Origin: Mycobacterium sp. 4858
Lineage (GTDB): Bacteria > Actinomycetota > Actinomycetes > Mycobacteriales > Mycobacteriaceae
Direction of reading: 5' to 3'
NCBI RefSeq assembly: GCF_900240975.1
Contig: NZ_LT968776.1
Location: 2,289,482 to 2,353,481, forward strand
Length of the DNA stretch: 64,000 nucleotides
A program made the translations under genes and the position numbers. Shown here one piece after another: positions 42,392 to 51,616 of this stretch. Under the pieces are notes generated by a model. It did not search any database. It was not told the origin of the DNA and saw nothing but the letters and a program-made list of their open reading frames with translations. Each line of letters starts with the position of its first letter. Position 1 is the stretch's first letter.

Positions 42392-43225
42392 GTGAGCGGC
42401 AGGGTCACCGGGAAGGTGGCTCTGATCACGGGCGCGGCGCGGGGAATCGGGCGTGCGCAGGCGGTGCGGTTAGCCCAGGAGGGAGCCGATATCGTAGCCC
42501 TTGACGTGTGCGCCCCGGTCGACACGGTGGTGGTCCCGCACAGCACACTCGACGACCTCGAGCACACCGCCGCCCAAGTGCGCGACACTGGCGCCAAAAT
42601 ACATACCGAGATCGTCGACGTGCGCGACCTCGACGGCGTCCAGGCGGCCACCGATCGCGGTGTGCGACGGCTGGGAAGATTGGACGTGGTGTGTGCGACC
42701 GCTGGGATCACCTCACGTGCACTGGCGCTCGACCTCACCGAAACGGCCTGGCGCACCATGTTGGATATCAACCTCACCGGCGTGTGGCACACGTGTCGGG
42801 CCGCGGCGCCGCACCTGATTGCGCAAGGTGGAGGCGCGATCGTCCTGACCAATTCGATCGCAGGACTTCGCGGATTGGTGGGCGTCGCCCATTACACCGC
42901 GGCTAAGCACGGCGTGGTCGGCCTAATGCAAAGCCTGGCCAAAGAACTTGCACCGCACAACGTCCGAGTCAATTGCGTCCATCCGACCAATGTCGACACT
43001 CCGCTGATCCAAAACGACGCAGTGCGCGGCGCGTTTCGTCCCGACCTCGAACGGACGCCGACGCGTGCCGAGTTCGCCGAAGCGGCCCTTCGCATGAACA
43101 TGCTCGCGGTGCCGTGGGTACAACCGGTGGATGTCGCCAACGCCGCTTTGTTTCTCGCTTCCGACGAGGCGCGCTATATCACCGCGGTCACACTCCCCGT
43201 CGACGCCGGTGCGACTCAACGATAG
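42392..43225 (+). CDS. Mycofactocin-coupled SDR family oxidoreductase
   Basis: The 277-residue protein starts at GTG. GAARGIGRAQAVRLAQEGADI is followed by the diagnostic insert CAPVDTVVVPHSTLDDLEHT that traps NAD, then DVRDL. Catalytic residues are Ser in LTNSIAG and YTAAK. The C-terminus (NCVHPTNVDTPL, VPWVQPVDVANAALFL, ITAVTLPVDAGA) is characteristic of this subfamily. Such enzymes depend on mycofactocin, a peptide-derived redox cofactor of mycobacteria, to recycle their bound nicotinamide. It is downstream of the ferredoxin. Confidence 0.88.
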   Translation: MSGRVTGKVALITGAARGIGRAQAVRLAQEGADIVALDVCAPVDTVVVPHSTLDDLEHTAAQVRDTGAKIHTEIVDVRDLDGVQAATDRGVRRLGRLDVVCATAGITSRALALDLTETAWRTMLDINLTGVWHTCRAAAPHLIAQGGGAIVLTNSIAGLRGLVGVAHYTAAKHGVVGLMQSLAKELAPHNVRVNCVHPTNVDTPLIQNDAVRGAFRPDLERTPTRAEFAEAALRMNMLAVPWVQPVDVANAALFLASDEARYITAVTLPVDAGATQR

Positions 43226-43237
43226 GGAGGGTGCGAC

Positions 43238-43561
43238 ATGAAAGACTGTCCGCTGGCTTTCTTTTCCCTTGTCGCGTTGGACAATCCGGAGCTGCTAAAT
43301 CTGCCGGGAGTGGCCGGGGCGTGGACCTTCTCGCTGGACCGTCATCAGGATGACGGTCTCGGTCTGCGGCGAGTTGGCGCCACTGCTGCCCGGGGAGCAT
43401 TGCGTGTTCGCGTGCTCTACCTTGACGGTGAATCGATCGCTACCGCGAGGCGCGTGCGTGACTGCGTCGCGGCAGCCGAAACCCGGCTGCCGGCCTCAAC
43501 ATTGGGGCAGACCGTGATCAGTACGCCGCTGTGTACGATCATCCCTTGGCAGGACTGGTGA
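43238..43561 (+). CDS. Small protein of unknown function
   Basis: This 107-residue frame has a strong ribosome-binding site (GGGAGG, 8 bases before the ATG) and lies 12 bp after the mycofactocin-type SDR. GVAGAWTFSLD and a following RVRVLYLDGESIATARRV suggest one alpha/beta-barrel (EthD/Dabb-like) module, but I do not recognise a family. It probably acts with the preceding SDR. Confidence 0.65.
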   Translation: MKDCPLAFFSLVALDNPELLNLPGVAGAWTFSLDRHQDDGLGLRRVGATAARGALRVRVLYLDGESIATARRVRDCVAAAETRLPASTLGQTVISTPLCTIIPWQDW

Positions 43562-43582
43562 CGTGGCGTTCCCGTCGCCGCT

Positions 43583-44473
43583 TCATGAATGCTGCCGTGA
43601 GAGGAACGCCAGCACGGTGCTTTCGAAGGCTTGCTTCGCTTCGATCATCGCCCAGTGCCCGGACTTGGGAAATACGTGAAGTTCGGCGTCTTGGATGGTG
43701 CGCATCGGGATCAGCGCCATGTCGGGTGGGCTCACACGGTCGTCGCGACCCCATGTAAGCAGCGTGGGGACGGTCAACTTGTGCAGGACTGCCCACGGCA
43801 TCGGCTTTTCGGAGGCGGCCATCGCGGCGTTCATCGCGGCAAACGCCGCTTTGCCGTACATGCGGCGCGCCGCGGCCAGGGTGTCCGGATCGGTCGCCAA
43901 TTGCCAGCGTTCCTCGACCAGTTCGTCAGTTATCAGGGACTGGTCGTACACCATCGATTTGAGCCAGTCGACCAGCCGCTGCCGAGTCGGGTCTTCGACG
44001 AACTCCTGCAACAGCCGGATGCCCTCACTCGGGCTGGGGCTGAAGATGTTGATGCCAATTCCGCCGATCGTGACCAGCCGGTCGACACGATCGGGGTTGT
44101 GGATAGCGAAGTTAATGCCCACACCCCCGCCCATCGAGTTGCCGACGATGTGCGCCTTTTCGACGCCAAGCGCATCCAGGAACGGCGATACGGTGCCGAA
44201 TGCCATGAGCATTGGGTGGCCGCCGAAGTCATCGCTGACGCCGAAACCGGGAAATTCCAGGATGATGCACCGGAAGTGCTCGGCGAAGGTGGGCAGTATG
44301 CCGCGGAAGTTGCGCCATCCGGTGACTCCGGGACCCGAGCCATGCAGGAAGAGCAGCGGCGCCACCGACGTGGCTTTCGGACCTGTGTCGTAATAGCGCA
44401 AAACCCCTTCCGGTAGGCGGATTTCGCGTACGTCCTGCTCGCCTAGGAAGACCCGTTCGGAAGTGTCTGTCAC
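43583..44473 (-). CDS. hsaD: Meta-cleavage product hydrolase, HsaD-like
   Basis: From GTG 44473 the protein has 296 residues (GTG 44506 is an alternative). It shows the MCP-hydrolase pattern: LFLHGSGPGVTGWRNF, nucleophile elbow GNSMGGGVGINFA, Asp in WGRDDRVSP and His in KSGHWAMIE, plus MVYDQSLITDELVEERW, which is also strongly conserved in HsaD. HsaD hydrolyses the C-C bond of the ring-cleaved steroid 4,9-DSHA. It follows hsaF on the same strand after 165 bp and likely has its own promoter. Confidence 0.88.
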   Translation of the reverse strand: MTDTSERVFLGEQDVREIRLPEGVLRYYDTGPKATSVAPLLFLHGSGPGVTGWRNFRGILPTFAEHFRCIILEFPGFGVSDDFGGHPMLMAFGTVSPFLDALGVEKAHIVGNSMGGGVGINFAIHNPDRVDRLVTIGGIGINIFSPSPSEGIRLLQEFVEDPTRQRLVDWLKSMVYDQSLITDELVEERWQLATDPDTLAAARRMYGKAAFAAMNAAMAASEKPMPWAVLHKLTVPTLLTWGRDDRVSPPDMALIPMRTIQDAELHVFPKSGHWAMIEAKQAFESTVLAFLSRQHS

Positions 44474-44480
44474 GGTGTCA

Positions 44481-44508
44481 GCGTGCCACGGCGTTGCGGG
44501 TGGCACGC
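44481..44508. promoter_or_regulatory. Inverted repeat upstream of hsaD-like gene
   Basis: GCGTGCCAC (44481-44489) and its exact complement GTGGCACGC (44500-44508) flank ten bases, starting 8 bp before the GTG at 44473. It could be an operator or an attenuator in the hsaF-hsaD gap. A weak match to the shared operator, GTTCCG-CTGAC-CGGGTG, lies at 44515-44531. Confidence 0.4.
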
Positions 44509-44638
44509 CGCGTTGTTCCGCTGACCGGGTGGTGTTATGACTGGCGCTCGGATAGTACCGTCACGGCGGACCGCGGGTCATACGACGCGGTCGGCGACAC
44601 CTGTTGCTGCACAGCCAACTTGCTGTCCACCAGGTGTG

Positions 44639-45685
44639 TTACACCGTGTGCTGCTCGCGTTTGATTTCGAGTGCGATGTCGATGAGTTGGTCTTCTTGGC
44701 CGCCGATGAGTTTGCGTTGGCCGGCGCGGTGTAGGAGTTGGTGGGCGGGCACGCCGTAGCGTTCGGATTGGCGGATGGCGTGTTTGAGGAAGCTGGAGTA
44801 GACCCCGGAGTAGCCCATGATCAGGGCGTTGCGGTCCAGCAGGCACTCGGCGGGCATGGCCGGGGCGACGACTTCTTCGGCGGCGTCGGCGATGTCGAAG
44901 AAGTCGATGCCGGTTTTGACGCCGATCTTGTCGAACACCCCGATGAGCGCCTCTACGGGGGCGTTGCCCGCCCCGGCGCCGAACCGGCGGCACGAGCCGT
45001 CGATCTGCTTGGCGCCCGCGCGGACGGCCTCGACGCTGTTGGCCACCCCGAGGCCGAGGTTCTCATGCCCATGAAAACCGACCTGGGCGTCCTCGCCGAG
45101 CTCGGCGACCAGCGCGGCCACCCGGTCGCGCACCCCTTCGAGCACCAGCGCCCCGGCCGAGTCGACCACGTAGACGCATTGGCAGCCCGCATCGGCCATG
45201 ATGCGGGCCTGTTGCGCGAGTTTCTCCGGGGAAATGGTGTGGCTCATCATCAAGAACCCGACGGTTTCTAGGCCCAGTTCGCGGGCCAGGCCGAAGTGCT
45301 GAATCGACACGTCGGCCTCGGTGCAATGGGTGGCGATCCGGCAGATCGACCCGCCGTTGTTCTGGGCCTCCTTGATGTCCTCCTTGGTGCCCACCCCGGG
45401 CAGCATCAAAAACGCGATCTTGGCCTCTTTGGCGGTCTGGGCGGCCAGCTTGATCAGCTCCTGCTCCGGGGTCTTGGAGAACCCGTAGTTGAAGCTCGAC
45501 CCGCCCAGCCCGTCGCCGTGGGTGACCTCGATGACCGGCACCCCGGCGGTGTCCAGGGCGGCCACGATCGCCCCCACCTCGTCTTTGGTGAACTGGTGGC
45601 GCTTGTGGTGCGAGCCGTCGCGCAGCGACGTGTCGGTCAGCCGGACATCCCAGATCGGGTTGAAGAAAATCTCCTGCGTGCTCAT
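44639..45685 (-). CDS. hsaF: 4-hydroxy-2-oxovalerate aldolase
   Basis: This 348-residue DRE-TIM aldolase has the metal and catalytic segment [32 protein letters not shown] and [15 protein letters not shown], closely matching HsaF/DmpG. It splits 4-hydroxy-2-oxo acids into pyruvate and an aldehyde, which is channelled to the partner dehydrogenase HsaG. Its start overlaps the hsaG stop by 4 bp, as required for the complex. Confidence 0.95.
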   Translation of the reverse strand: MSTQEIFFNPIWDVRLTDTSLRDGSHHKRHQFTKDEVGAIVAALDTAGVPVIEVTHGDGLGGSSFNYGFSKTPEQELIKLAAQTAKEAKIAFLMLPGVGTKEDIKEAQNNGGSICRIATHCTEADVSIQHFGLARELGLETVGFLMMSHTISPEKLAQQARIMADAGCQCVYVVDSAGALVLEGVRDRVAALVAELGEDAQVGFHGHENLGLGVANSVEAVRAGAKQIDGSCRRFGAGAGNAPVEALIGVFDKIGVKTGIDFFDIADAAEEVVAPAMPAECLLDRNALIMGYSGVYSSFLKHAIRQSERYGVPAHQLLHRAGQRKLIGGQEDQLIDIALEIKREQHTV

Positions 45686-46614
45686 GCCTGCGCTCCTCCC
45701 GCCGTCCCTCCAGCGGCCGCCGCCAAGGATTCCTTGGCGATCTCCTCGCCGACCTTGGTCGCCGCGGCGGTCATGATGTCCAGGTTGCCCGCATAGGGGG
45801 GCAGGTAATCGCCGGCGCCCTCGACCTCGACGAACGTGGTCACCACCGCCTGCCCGCCCGAGTTGAGCGAGGGCTCGTCGAACTGCGGCTCGTTGAGCAG
45901 CCGATAGCCCGGCACATAGGTCTGCACCTCGGCCACCACATCGTGAATCGACTTGGCGATCGCGTCGCGGTCGGCGTCCTCGGGAATCGCGCAGAAGATG
46001 GTGTCACGCATGATCATCGGCGGATCAGCCGGATTCAAGATGATGATCGCCTTGCCACGCGCGGCGCCGCCGATGGTTTCCACGCCCCGGCTGGTGGTCT
46101 TGGTGAACTCATCGATGTTGGCCCGCGTCCCCGGACCCGCCGACACCGACGCCACCGACGCCACGATCTCGGCATACGGCACCTCGACGACCCGGCTAAC
46201 CGCATAGACGATCGGAATGGTCGCCTGCCCCCCGCAGGTGATCATGTTGACATTCGGCGCGTCCAAGTGCTGACGCAGGTTCGCCGGCGGGATCACCGCC
46301 GGGCCCACCGCCGCCGGGGTCAAATCGATCGCCCGAATACCCGCCGCCTCGTACCTCGGTGCGGCATCGCGGTGCACGTAGGCACTCGTCGCCTCGAACA
46401 CCAGATCGGGCTTCTCCGACTGAGCCAACAACCAGTCCACCCCCTCGTGGGTGGTCTGCAACCCCAACTTGCGCGCCCGGGCCAGCCCCTCACTGTCGGG
46501 GTCGATGCCCACCATCCACCGCGGCTCCAACCAGTCCGACCGCAACAACTTATACAACAGGTCAGTACTGATGTTTCCCGACCCGACAATGGCCACACTC
46601 GCCTTAGCCGGCAT
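45682..46614 (-). CDS. hsaG: Acylating acetaldehyde dehydrogenase
   Basis: This 310-residue protein has the N-terminal Rossmann motif [13 protein letters not shown] and the catalytic cysteine in [16 protein letters not shown], as in DmpF/HsaG. It converts the aldehyde released by HsaF to an acyl-CoA with NAD and CoA. The C-terminus is alanine-rich. It is placed between hsaE and hsaF, with a 4-bp overlap with hsaF. Confidence 0.95.
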   Translation of the reverse strand: MPAKASVAIVGSGNISTDLLYKLLRSDWLEPRWMVGIDPDSEGLARARKLGLQTTHEGVDWLLAQSEKPDLVFEATSAYVHRDAAPRYEAAGIRAIDLTPAAVGPAVIPPANLRQHLDAPNVNMITCGGQATIPIVYAVSRVVEVPYAEIVASVASVSAGPGTRANIDEFTKTTSRGVETIGGAARGKAIIILNPADPPMIMRDTIFCAIPEDADRDAIAKSIHDVVAEVQTYVPGYRLLNEPQFDEPSLNSGGQAVVTTFVEVEGAGDYLPPYAGNLDIMTAAATKVGEEIAKESLAAAAGGTAGGAQA

Positions 46615-46624
46615 GACGCTCCTC

Positions 46625-47410
46625 TTATTCGAACGACAAACGAACAGAACCCAGCCCGGTGAACTCGGCCACGAACTCGTCGCCGGCGTGCGCGTCGATC
46701 GCGCGCGTGCACGATCCCGGCAGCACCAGGTCCCCTTTGCGCAACCGCACGCCGAAGCCCTCCACCTTGCGCGCTAGCCAGGCCACCGCGGTGACCGGGT
46801 TGCCCAGCACCGCATCGGTGCGGCCCTTCGCGACGACCTCACCGTTGCAGTGCAGCACCGCATCGATGCCCTTGACGTCGACCTCGCACGGGGAGACACG
46901 CGCCTGGCCCAGCACGAAGCCCGCCGACGACGCGTTGTCGGCGATGGTGTCGCACAACTCGATCTTCCAGTCGGTGATCCGCGTGTCGATCAACTCGATC
47001 GAGGGCACCAGCGCCTCGGTGGCCGCCAGCACGTCCTCCTCGGTGCAGTCGGCCCCCGGCAGGTCGGCGTTCAGCAGGAAACCCACCTCCACCTCCACCC
47101 GCGGCCACAGATACCGGCTCGCCCTGACCGGGGTGTCTTCGAACAACTGCATCTCGTCCAGCAAATGCCCGTAATCCGGCTCGTCAACCCCCATCATCTG
47201 CTGGATCGCCTTCGACGACAGGCCCACCTTGTGCCCCAACACCCGAGCCCCCTCCGCGACCCGCTGACGGATATTGATCAGCTGAATCTCATACGCGTCC
47301 ACAACATCAATGTCCGGGTGAACAGCGGTCAGCGGAGCGATCGGTGAGCGGCTCCGCTCAGCCTGCGCCAACTGGACAGCCAGCTGGTGGCGTAATTCCC
47401 TGCTAAGCAC
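46625..47410 (-). CDS. hsaE: 2-hydroxypentadienoate-type hydratase
   Basis: The GTG at 47410 gives 261 residues, matching the usual HsaE length; an ATG at 47431 would overlap the upstream gene further. Motifs include [20 protein letters not shown], the metal-binding VEVEVGFLL and [11 protein letters not shown]. It hydrates the dienoate released by HsaD to a 4-hydroxy-2-oxo acid for HsaF. The start lies inside the end of the crotonase gene, suggesting coupling. Confidence 0.93.
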   Translation of the reverse strand: MLSRELRHQLAVQLAQAERSRSPIAPLTAVHPDIDVVDAYEIQLINIRQRVAEGARVLGHKVGLSSKAIQQMMGVDEPDYGHLLDEMQLFEDTPVRASRYLWPRVEVEVGFLLNADLPGADCTEEDVLAATEALVPSIELIDTRITDWKIELCDTIADNASSAGFVLGQARVSPCEVDVKGIDAVLHCNGEVVAKGRTDAVLGNPVTAVAWLARKVEGFGVRLRKGDLVLPGSCTRAIDAHAGDEFVAEFTGLGSVRLSFE

Positions 47411-48278
47411 GAGAACTGGTTCCCTCAGCATTTGCAGGTGAAGTCATTGCCTTGGCGTCCATCCCGCCGAGTGGGCCGGTCCCGATCTCGGCGTTATGGG
47501 CATGCGCGAAGTGGTGAAGACCGAAGACAGCGTCCATGCCATTGCGTAATCCCATGTGGTCTTCGCATTGGTTGACCGCCCGCTTGGCCAGCGCGAGCCC
47601 GAATTGGGGCATCGCCGCGATACGCGTTGCAAGGCCGAAGGTTTCACCGCGTAGCTGCGACCGTGCGACGACCCGATTGACCATACCGATTTCGTAGGCG
47701 CGCTGCGCGCTGAACCTCTCACCTGTGTAGAGGATCTCCTTGGCAAACCTGGGCCCGAGCACCCAAGGGTGTGCGAAGTATTCGACGCCCGGAATACCCA
47801 TGCGCACAACGGGATCGCTGAAGAAGGCATCATCGGCGGCCACGATCAGGTCACAGGCCCAGGCGAGCATCAGACCACCGGCCACACACGCGCCTTGCAC
47901 CATCGCAATAGTGGGCTTCGGGATTTCGCGCCACCTTCGGCACATCCCAAGATAAACCTCTGTCTCCCGCGCAAAACGTTGGTCGCCGCCTGGCTTGTCG
48001 ACGTGGTCCCACCACAACACCGCCCGATTTTCATAGCGCACGTTGTGGTCACGTTCGGGGGTGCCGATATCGTGACCGGCGCTGAAGTGCTCGCCGGCAC
48101 CCGCTAACACGATCACCTTGATTTCGTCATCGTTCACTGCGCGCCTAAACGCAGCATCCAGGGCGTAGGTCATCGCCGAATTCTGCGCATTGCGGTAGCG
48201 CGGACGGTTCATGGTGACCACAGCGACTCCGGAGGTCACTGCATAGGTGACCACCTCGTCTACATCAGGCGTGTCCAT
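47403..48278 (-). CDS. Enoyl-CoA hydratase/isomerase family protein
   Basis: The ATG at 48278 has GGAAGG nine bases upstream; ATG 48296 is an alternative. The 291-residue crotonase has GEHFSAGHDIGTPERD and QGACVAGGLMLAWACDL. In the acid/base region FFSDPVVRMGIPGVEYFAHP one usual Glu is replaced, so it may be a hydrolase or isomerase instead of a hydratase. It is the first gene of the hsaE-hsaG-hsaF transcript, with a perfect shared-operator copy upstream. Confidence 0.85.
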   Translation of the reverse strand: MDTPDVDEVVTYAVTSGVAVVTMNRPRYRNAQNSAMTYALDAAFRRAVNDDEIKVIVLAGAGEHFSAGHDIGTPERDHNVRYENRAVLWWDHVDKPGGDQRFARETEVYLGMCRRWREIPKPTIAMVQGACVAGGLMLAWACDLIVAADDAFFSDPVVRMGIPGVEYFAHPWVLGPRFAKEILYTGERFSAQRAYEIGMVNRVVARSQLRGETFGLATRIAAMPQFGLALAKRAVNQCEDHMGLRNGMDAVFGLHHFAHAHNAEIGTGPLGGMDAKAMTSPANAEGTSSRA

Positions 48279-48436
48279 GTTGATGCCTTCCGTCATCACG
48301 CATTCCGGTTCTGACCATCATCAGCGCAGTCGGCCCGCAGACAGGTGGTCGGTGTCCATACACCGGGAGTCATCTCGCTCACAGCTGATAGATCCAAGCC
48401 GGCCGCTCAGTGCAGGGCTGTCCACGCAACTCGGAA

Positions 48437-48455
48437 CGTCCCGACTGTCGGGACG
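48437..48455. promoter_or_regulatory. Perfect shared operator, crotonase-hsaEGF/SRPBCC gap
   Basis: CGTCCCGA-CTG-TCGGGACG is a perfect 19-bp inverted repeat containing GTCCCG-N5-CGGGAC. It lies between the divergent crotonase-hsaEGF operon and the SRPBCC gene at 48498, 42 bp from the latter. A partial copy, GTCC-N8-GGAG, is at 48354-48369. Confidence 0.6.
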
Positions 48456-48497
48456 GCCGATCCGGTACAAGCACCCTGATCCCGTAGCTTCAACGCT

Positions 48498-48935
48498 ATG
48501 CGCTACTCATGCCGCTTCGAGCGGACATGCGCGGCGCCAGCGCCGGTCGTCTACGACTTGCTCACTGACGTCGCGCGATGGCCGCAGTGGTTAGACGGTG
48601 TACGGACCGCCGACTGGGAGTACCCAGGAACGGCCGGCTCCCGGATAGGGGCTATCCGCCGAATCATGTTGAGAGGCTTAACCATGCGGGAGAAGGTCCT
48701 CATTGCCGATCGGCCGCACCACCACGCCTATGCCATCCTGTCGGGAATCCCCGTCACCGATCACCGCGCCGATGTCCACATATCCACGACCTCTAGCGGA
48801 TCTCGCATCGTGTGGAAGGCAACGTTTCGCCCACGGTTCCCGCTCACGGGACCGCTGATCTGGCTGATGCTGCGCGCGAGCATGCCCACGATGGTGACCG
48901 CTCTCGCCCGGGGAGCCGAAGCGCAGCCGACGTAG
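48498..48935 (+). CDS. SRPBCC family protein
   Basis: This 145-residue protein has an SRPBCC/polyketide-cyclase-like fold: YSCRFERTCAAPAPVVYDLL, then DVARWPQWLDGV. The C-terminal helix IWLMLRASMPTMVTALARGA closes the hydrophobic cavity. It is divergent from the crotonase gene. It probably binds or transforms a hydrophobic intermediate. Confidence 0.8.
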   Translation: MRYSCRFERTCAAPAPVVYDLLTDVARWPQWLDGVRTADWEYPGTAGSRIGAIRRIMLRGLTMREKVLIADRPHHHAYAILSGIPVTDHRADVHISTTSSGSRIVWKATFRPRFPLTGPLIWLMLRASMPTMVTALARGAEAQPT

Positions 48936-49188
48936 CCACCGTGCCGGTGATCATGGATTGCAACTGTCTCGTCTACAGGATCAAGATGGCCCAAAGCCGT
49001 GTACCGCCAGCTTCCTTGGTCGTTACACGCGGCCCGATGACGGGCTGGGTTCGGTGCCCCACTGGCGGCCGGATCCAGGCCGTTGTCTTCGCATCGCCGA
49101 TCACCGCTACCGACACCTGCGGACCGGTGACCGAGAGTCGTTGATGTTAGCCACTCGCCGCGCACGGGAAAACATTAGGCTGCACGAT

Positions 49189-49623
49189 CTACATGCGCAC
49201 CAGGGTGAACGGGTACGTGTAAGTTCCCGCCGGCGACCCGTTACAGCCCGAGGAAAACGAGGAGTCCAACGAGCCAGCAAGCGTGGACGCATCCCATGCG
49301 TAGACGTCGTGCGTGGGTATCACGGGCCCGTAGTAGATGTCACCACAGCGCAGACCGTCGGGAACGTCGACACTCAAGGTATAGCGGCCATCGGCGAATC
49401 GAGCGCTGCCGTTGTACTCGAATGCCTTGGCTACCGGTTGGGGTATCGTGCTCACGCTGACACAGTCACCGCTGCACGACGAAATCGCCCAGATCCAGGT
49501 ATGGAAGTCGTACCTGCCGGTGATCAAAAGCTGGTAATTGCCGGTTCGCATCTCCGCGTGGGCCACGGGCGCGAGCCCTAAGGCCGCCGGCGCCAGGCAG
49601 ATGCCCAGTATGAGCGCCTTCAC
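49189..49623 (-). CDS. Secreted protein of unknown function
   Basis: From GTG 49623 the product has 144 residues with a clear signal peptide (about 22 residues, ending PVAHA before the mature start). The mature part is beta-rich with four Cys (SSCSGDC, LRCGDI, SGCNG), likely two disulfides. It resembles the secreted protein at 59989 in size and in Cys and Trp use, so it may be a distant relative placed beside the mce locus. The function is unknown. Confidence 0.7.
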   Translation of the reverse strand: MKALILGICLAPAALGLAPVAHAEMRTGNYQLLITGRYDFHTWIWAISSCSGDCVSVSTIPQPVAKAFEYNGSARFADGRYTLSVDVPDGLRCGDIYYGPVIPTHDVYAWDASTLAGSLDSSFSSGCNGSPAGTYTYPFTLVRM

Positions 49624-49716
49624 GTTCGTTCCATTCTGCTTGGGGCCGAGGATCAGACAACACGCCGTTACCCACCGCAATCGCGGACTGCTCTCGGCGG
49701 GGCCGCTGGGTTCGGC

Positions 49717-50523
49717 TCACATATGCGAGCCGCCGTCGACACGGACTTCGGTACCGGTGATGAAATAGGCGTCGGGAGAGCCCAGCATGGCCACCACGGC
49801 GGCTACGGCGTCCGGTCTGGCGAAGATCGCGCCGTCGGCCAGTGGAAGCACAGGCTGAACCTTGCCGAACAGGGAGAAGTCGACGTCAGCGGGCAGGCCC
49901 GGACCGATGCTCTGCTTCGATTCTCCTGTGCCATCAGTCATTCCGGAGGAAATCGATCCCGGCTGCACCGAGTTGAACCGGATTCCCTCTTTGCTGAACT
50001 CCATGGCCAACGCATGTGTCATCGCCTGAATTCCGCCCTTGGAAGCGGCGTAGGCCGACATATACGGGTGAGCAAAGGCCGCCGAGGTGGAGCTGAAGTT
50101 GACCACCGCTGGACCGACGCCCTCGCGTAGGGCCGGGATCGCCTCGCGGGTCATCAGGAAGGTGCCGACCAGGTTGATGCGGAGTACCTGCTCAAAATCG
50201 GCCGCGGTGGTGTCCAGGAAATGGGCTGAGCGCAGAATCCCCGCCGCGTTGACCAACGTGTCGAGACCTCCCAGCGCTGCGAGCGCCCGGCCGACACCGT
50301 CGCGGACGGACTGCTCGTCTCCGACGTCCAATGTCACCGTGGTGAGTCGGTCCGCATGCGTGTCGGCCTTGGCCACCGTGTCCTTCAACCCGGACTCGCT
50401 GATGTCGGCGGCCACAACTCGTCCGCCTTCCTCCAGCACGCGCAGCGCAGTTGCCTGTCCGATGCCTGAGCCACCCCCGCTGATCAAGACGCGGCGATTC
50501 GCATATCTCTGAGGACTGTTCAC
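49717..50523 (-). CDS. Short-chain dehydrogenase/reductase
   Basis: The GTG at 50523 gives 268 residues. The frame runs on to 51687 but that portion is antisense to yrbEA and is rejected. Motifs are SGGGSGIGQAT, NAAGILRS, Ser in NFSSTSA and YAASK. It is divergent from the mce operon, with a perfect shared-operator copy between, so it is probably co-regulated with transport. A steroid-type alcohol substrate is inferred. Confidence 0.85.
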   Translation of the reverse strand: MNSPQRYANRRVLISGGGSGIGQATALRVLEEGGRVVAADISESGLKDTVAKADTHADRLTTVTLDVGDEQSVRDGVGRALAALGGLDTLVNAAGILRSAHFLDTTAADFEQVLRINLVGTFLMTREAIPALREGVGPAVVNFSSTSAAFAHPYMSAYAASKGGIQAMTHALAMEFSKEGIRFNSVQPGSISSGMTDGTGESKQSIGPGLPADVDFSLFGKVQPVLPLADGAIFARPDAVAAVVAMLGSPDAYFITGTEVRVDGGSHM

Positions 50524-50656
50524 AACGGGGATGGTGCTCCGCGGAAGCGGCAATGTCAGCCGCATGTCCCGGTGGGTGGTCCTCTCCTCGGCGGGAACGG
50601 CCCGGTATGGACCCGGCTCGGGTGCCCTCGCGCGGGATCCGCAGCGATGGATAGGC

Positions 50657-50673
50657 GTCCCGGTAAGCGGGAC
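50657..50673. promoter_or_regulatory. Perfect shared operator upstream of the mce operon
   Basis: GTCCCG-GTAAG-CGGGAC is the second perfect copy of the shared inverted repeat. It lies in the 222-237-bp gap between the divergent SDR (start 50523) and yrbEA (start 50746 or 50761). It could control both transcripts. Confidence 0.6.
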
Positions 50674-50760
50674 ATCGTGTGGTCCACGTCTCACCCGACT
50701 GGGAGGGTTCTGCTCGACGCAGCCCGGACCGATGTGGTGCAAGGCGTGACCCGAGCTGCG

Positions 50761-51609
50761 ATGTCTGCTGTCGACGAGGTGAAGGAGCCACAGCCGGTGA
50801 TCACGAAGGCGCCCGACCGTTGGTCGCCGGGGCTTTCGTCGTTTGGCGCCAAGCTGGCCGGGCCCATGCAGGCCATCGGGGGGCTGGCCGCGATGGCGGC
50901 CGATGCCGCGAAGTTCGCTGTCCGCAGGCCGTTTCAGGGACGAGAGTTCTTGGACCAGTCGTGGTTCGTCGCGCGCGTCTCGCTGATGCCGACGCTGCTG
51001 GTAGCCATTCCGTTTACCGTGCTGGTCAGCTTCACGCTCAATATCTTGCTGCGCGAGCTGGGTGCGGCCGACCTTTCGGGGGCGGGTGCGGCCTTCGGGG
51101 CGGTCACCCAGGTCGGTCCCCTGGTCACTGTGCTGATAGTGGCCGGCGCCGGCGCCACGGCGATGTGCGCCGATCTGGGCTCGCGCACCATCCGTGAAGA
51201 GATCGACGCTTTGGAAGTGTTGGGAATCAATCCCGTTCAGCGCTTGGTGACCCCGCGCATGCTGGCGTCGGGACTGGTGGCACTGCTGCTCAACAGCGTC
51301 GTCTGCATCATCGGCATTCTGGGTGGCTACACGTTCTCGGTGTTCGTCCAGGACGTCAACCCGGGTGCATTCGCAGCGGGCATCACGCTGCTGACCGGGG
51401 TGCCCGAATTGATCATTTCCTCGGTCAAAGCGCTGCTGTTCGGTCTGATCGCCGGCCTGGTGGCCTGCTACCGCGGGCTGACGATCACCGGTGGCGGCGC
51501 CAAAGCTGTGGGCAACGCCGTCAACGAGACTGTGGTATACGCGTTCATGTCGCTGTTTGTCATCAACGTCGTGGTGACGGCTATCGGTATCCAGATGACG
51601 GCGAAGTAG
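50761..51609 (+). CDS. yrbEA: Mce transporter permease YrbEA
   Basis: From ATG 50761 the protein has 282 residues (GTG 50746 is also possible). It is an MlaE-type permease with five to six membrane segments; FLDQSWFVARVSLMPTLLV and the REEIDALEVLGINPVQRLV loop are the conserved family elements. Two YrbE proteins form the membrane core of an Mce lipid importer energised by an MceG-type ATPase encoded elsewhere. It closely resembles YrbE4A of the cholesterol importer. Its stop is 7 bp from yrbEB. Confidence 0.93.
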   Translation: MSAVDEVKEPQPVITKAPDRWSPGLSSFGAKLAGPMQAIGGLAAMAADAAKFAVRRPFQGREFLDQSWFVARVSLMPTLLVAIPFTVLVSFTLNILLRELGAADLSGAGAAFGAVTQVGPLVTVLIVAGAGATAMCADLGSRTIREEIDALEVLGINPVQRLVTPRMLASGLVALLLNSVVCIIGILGGYTFSVFVQDVNPGAFAAGITLLTGVPELIISSVKALLFGLIAGLVACYRGLTITGGGAKAVGNAVNETVVYAFMSLFVINVVVTAIGIQMTAK

Positions 51610-51616
51610 GCAGACG

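Noticed and set aside
48936-49188. Open frames in the gap after the second SRPBCC gene
   Set aside because: They run through the next gene antisense or lack start signals; no gene is supported.
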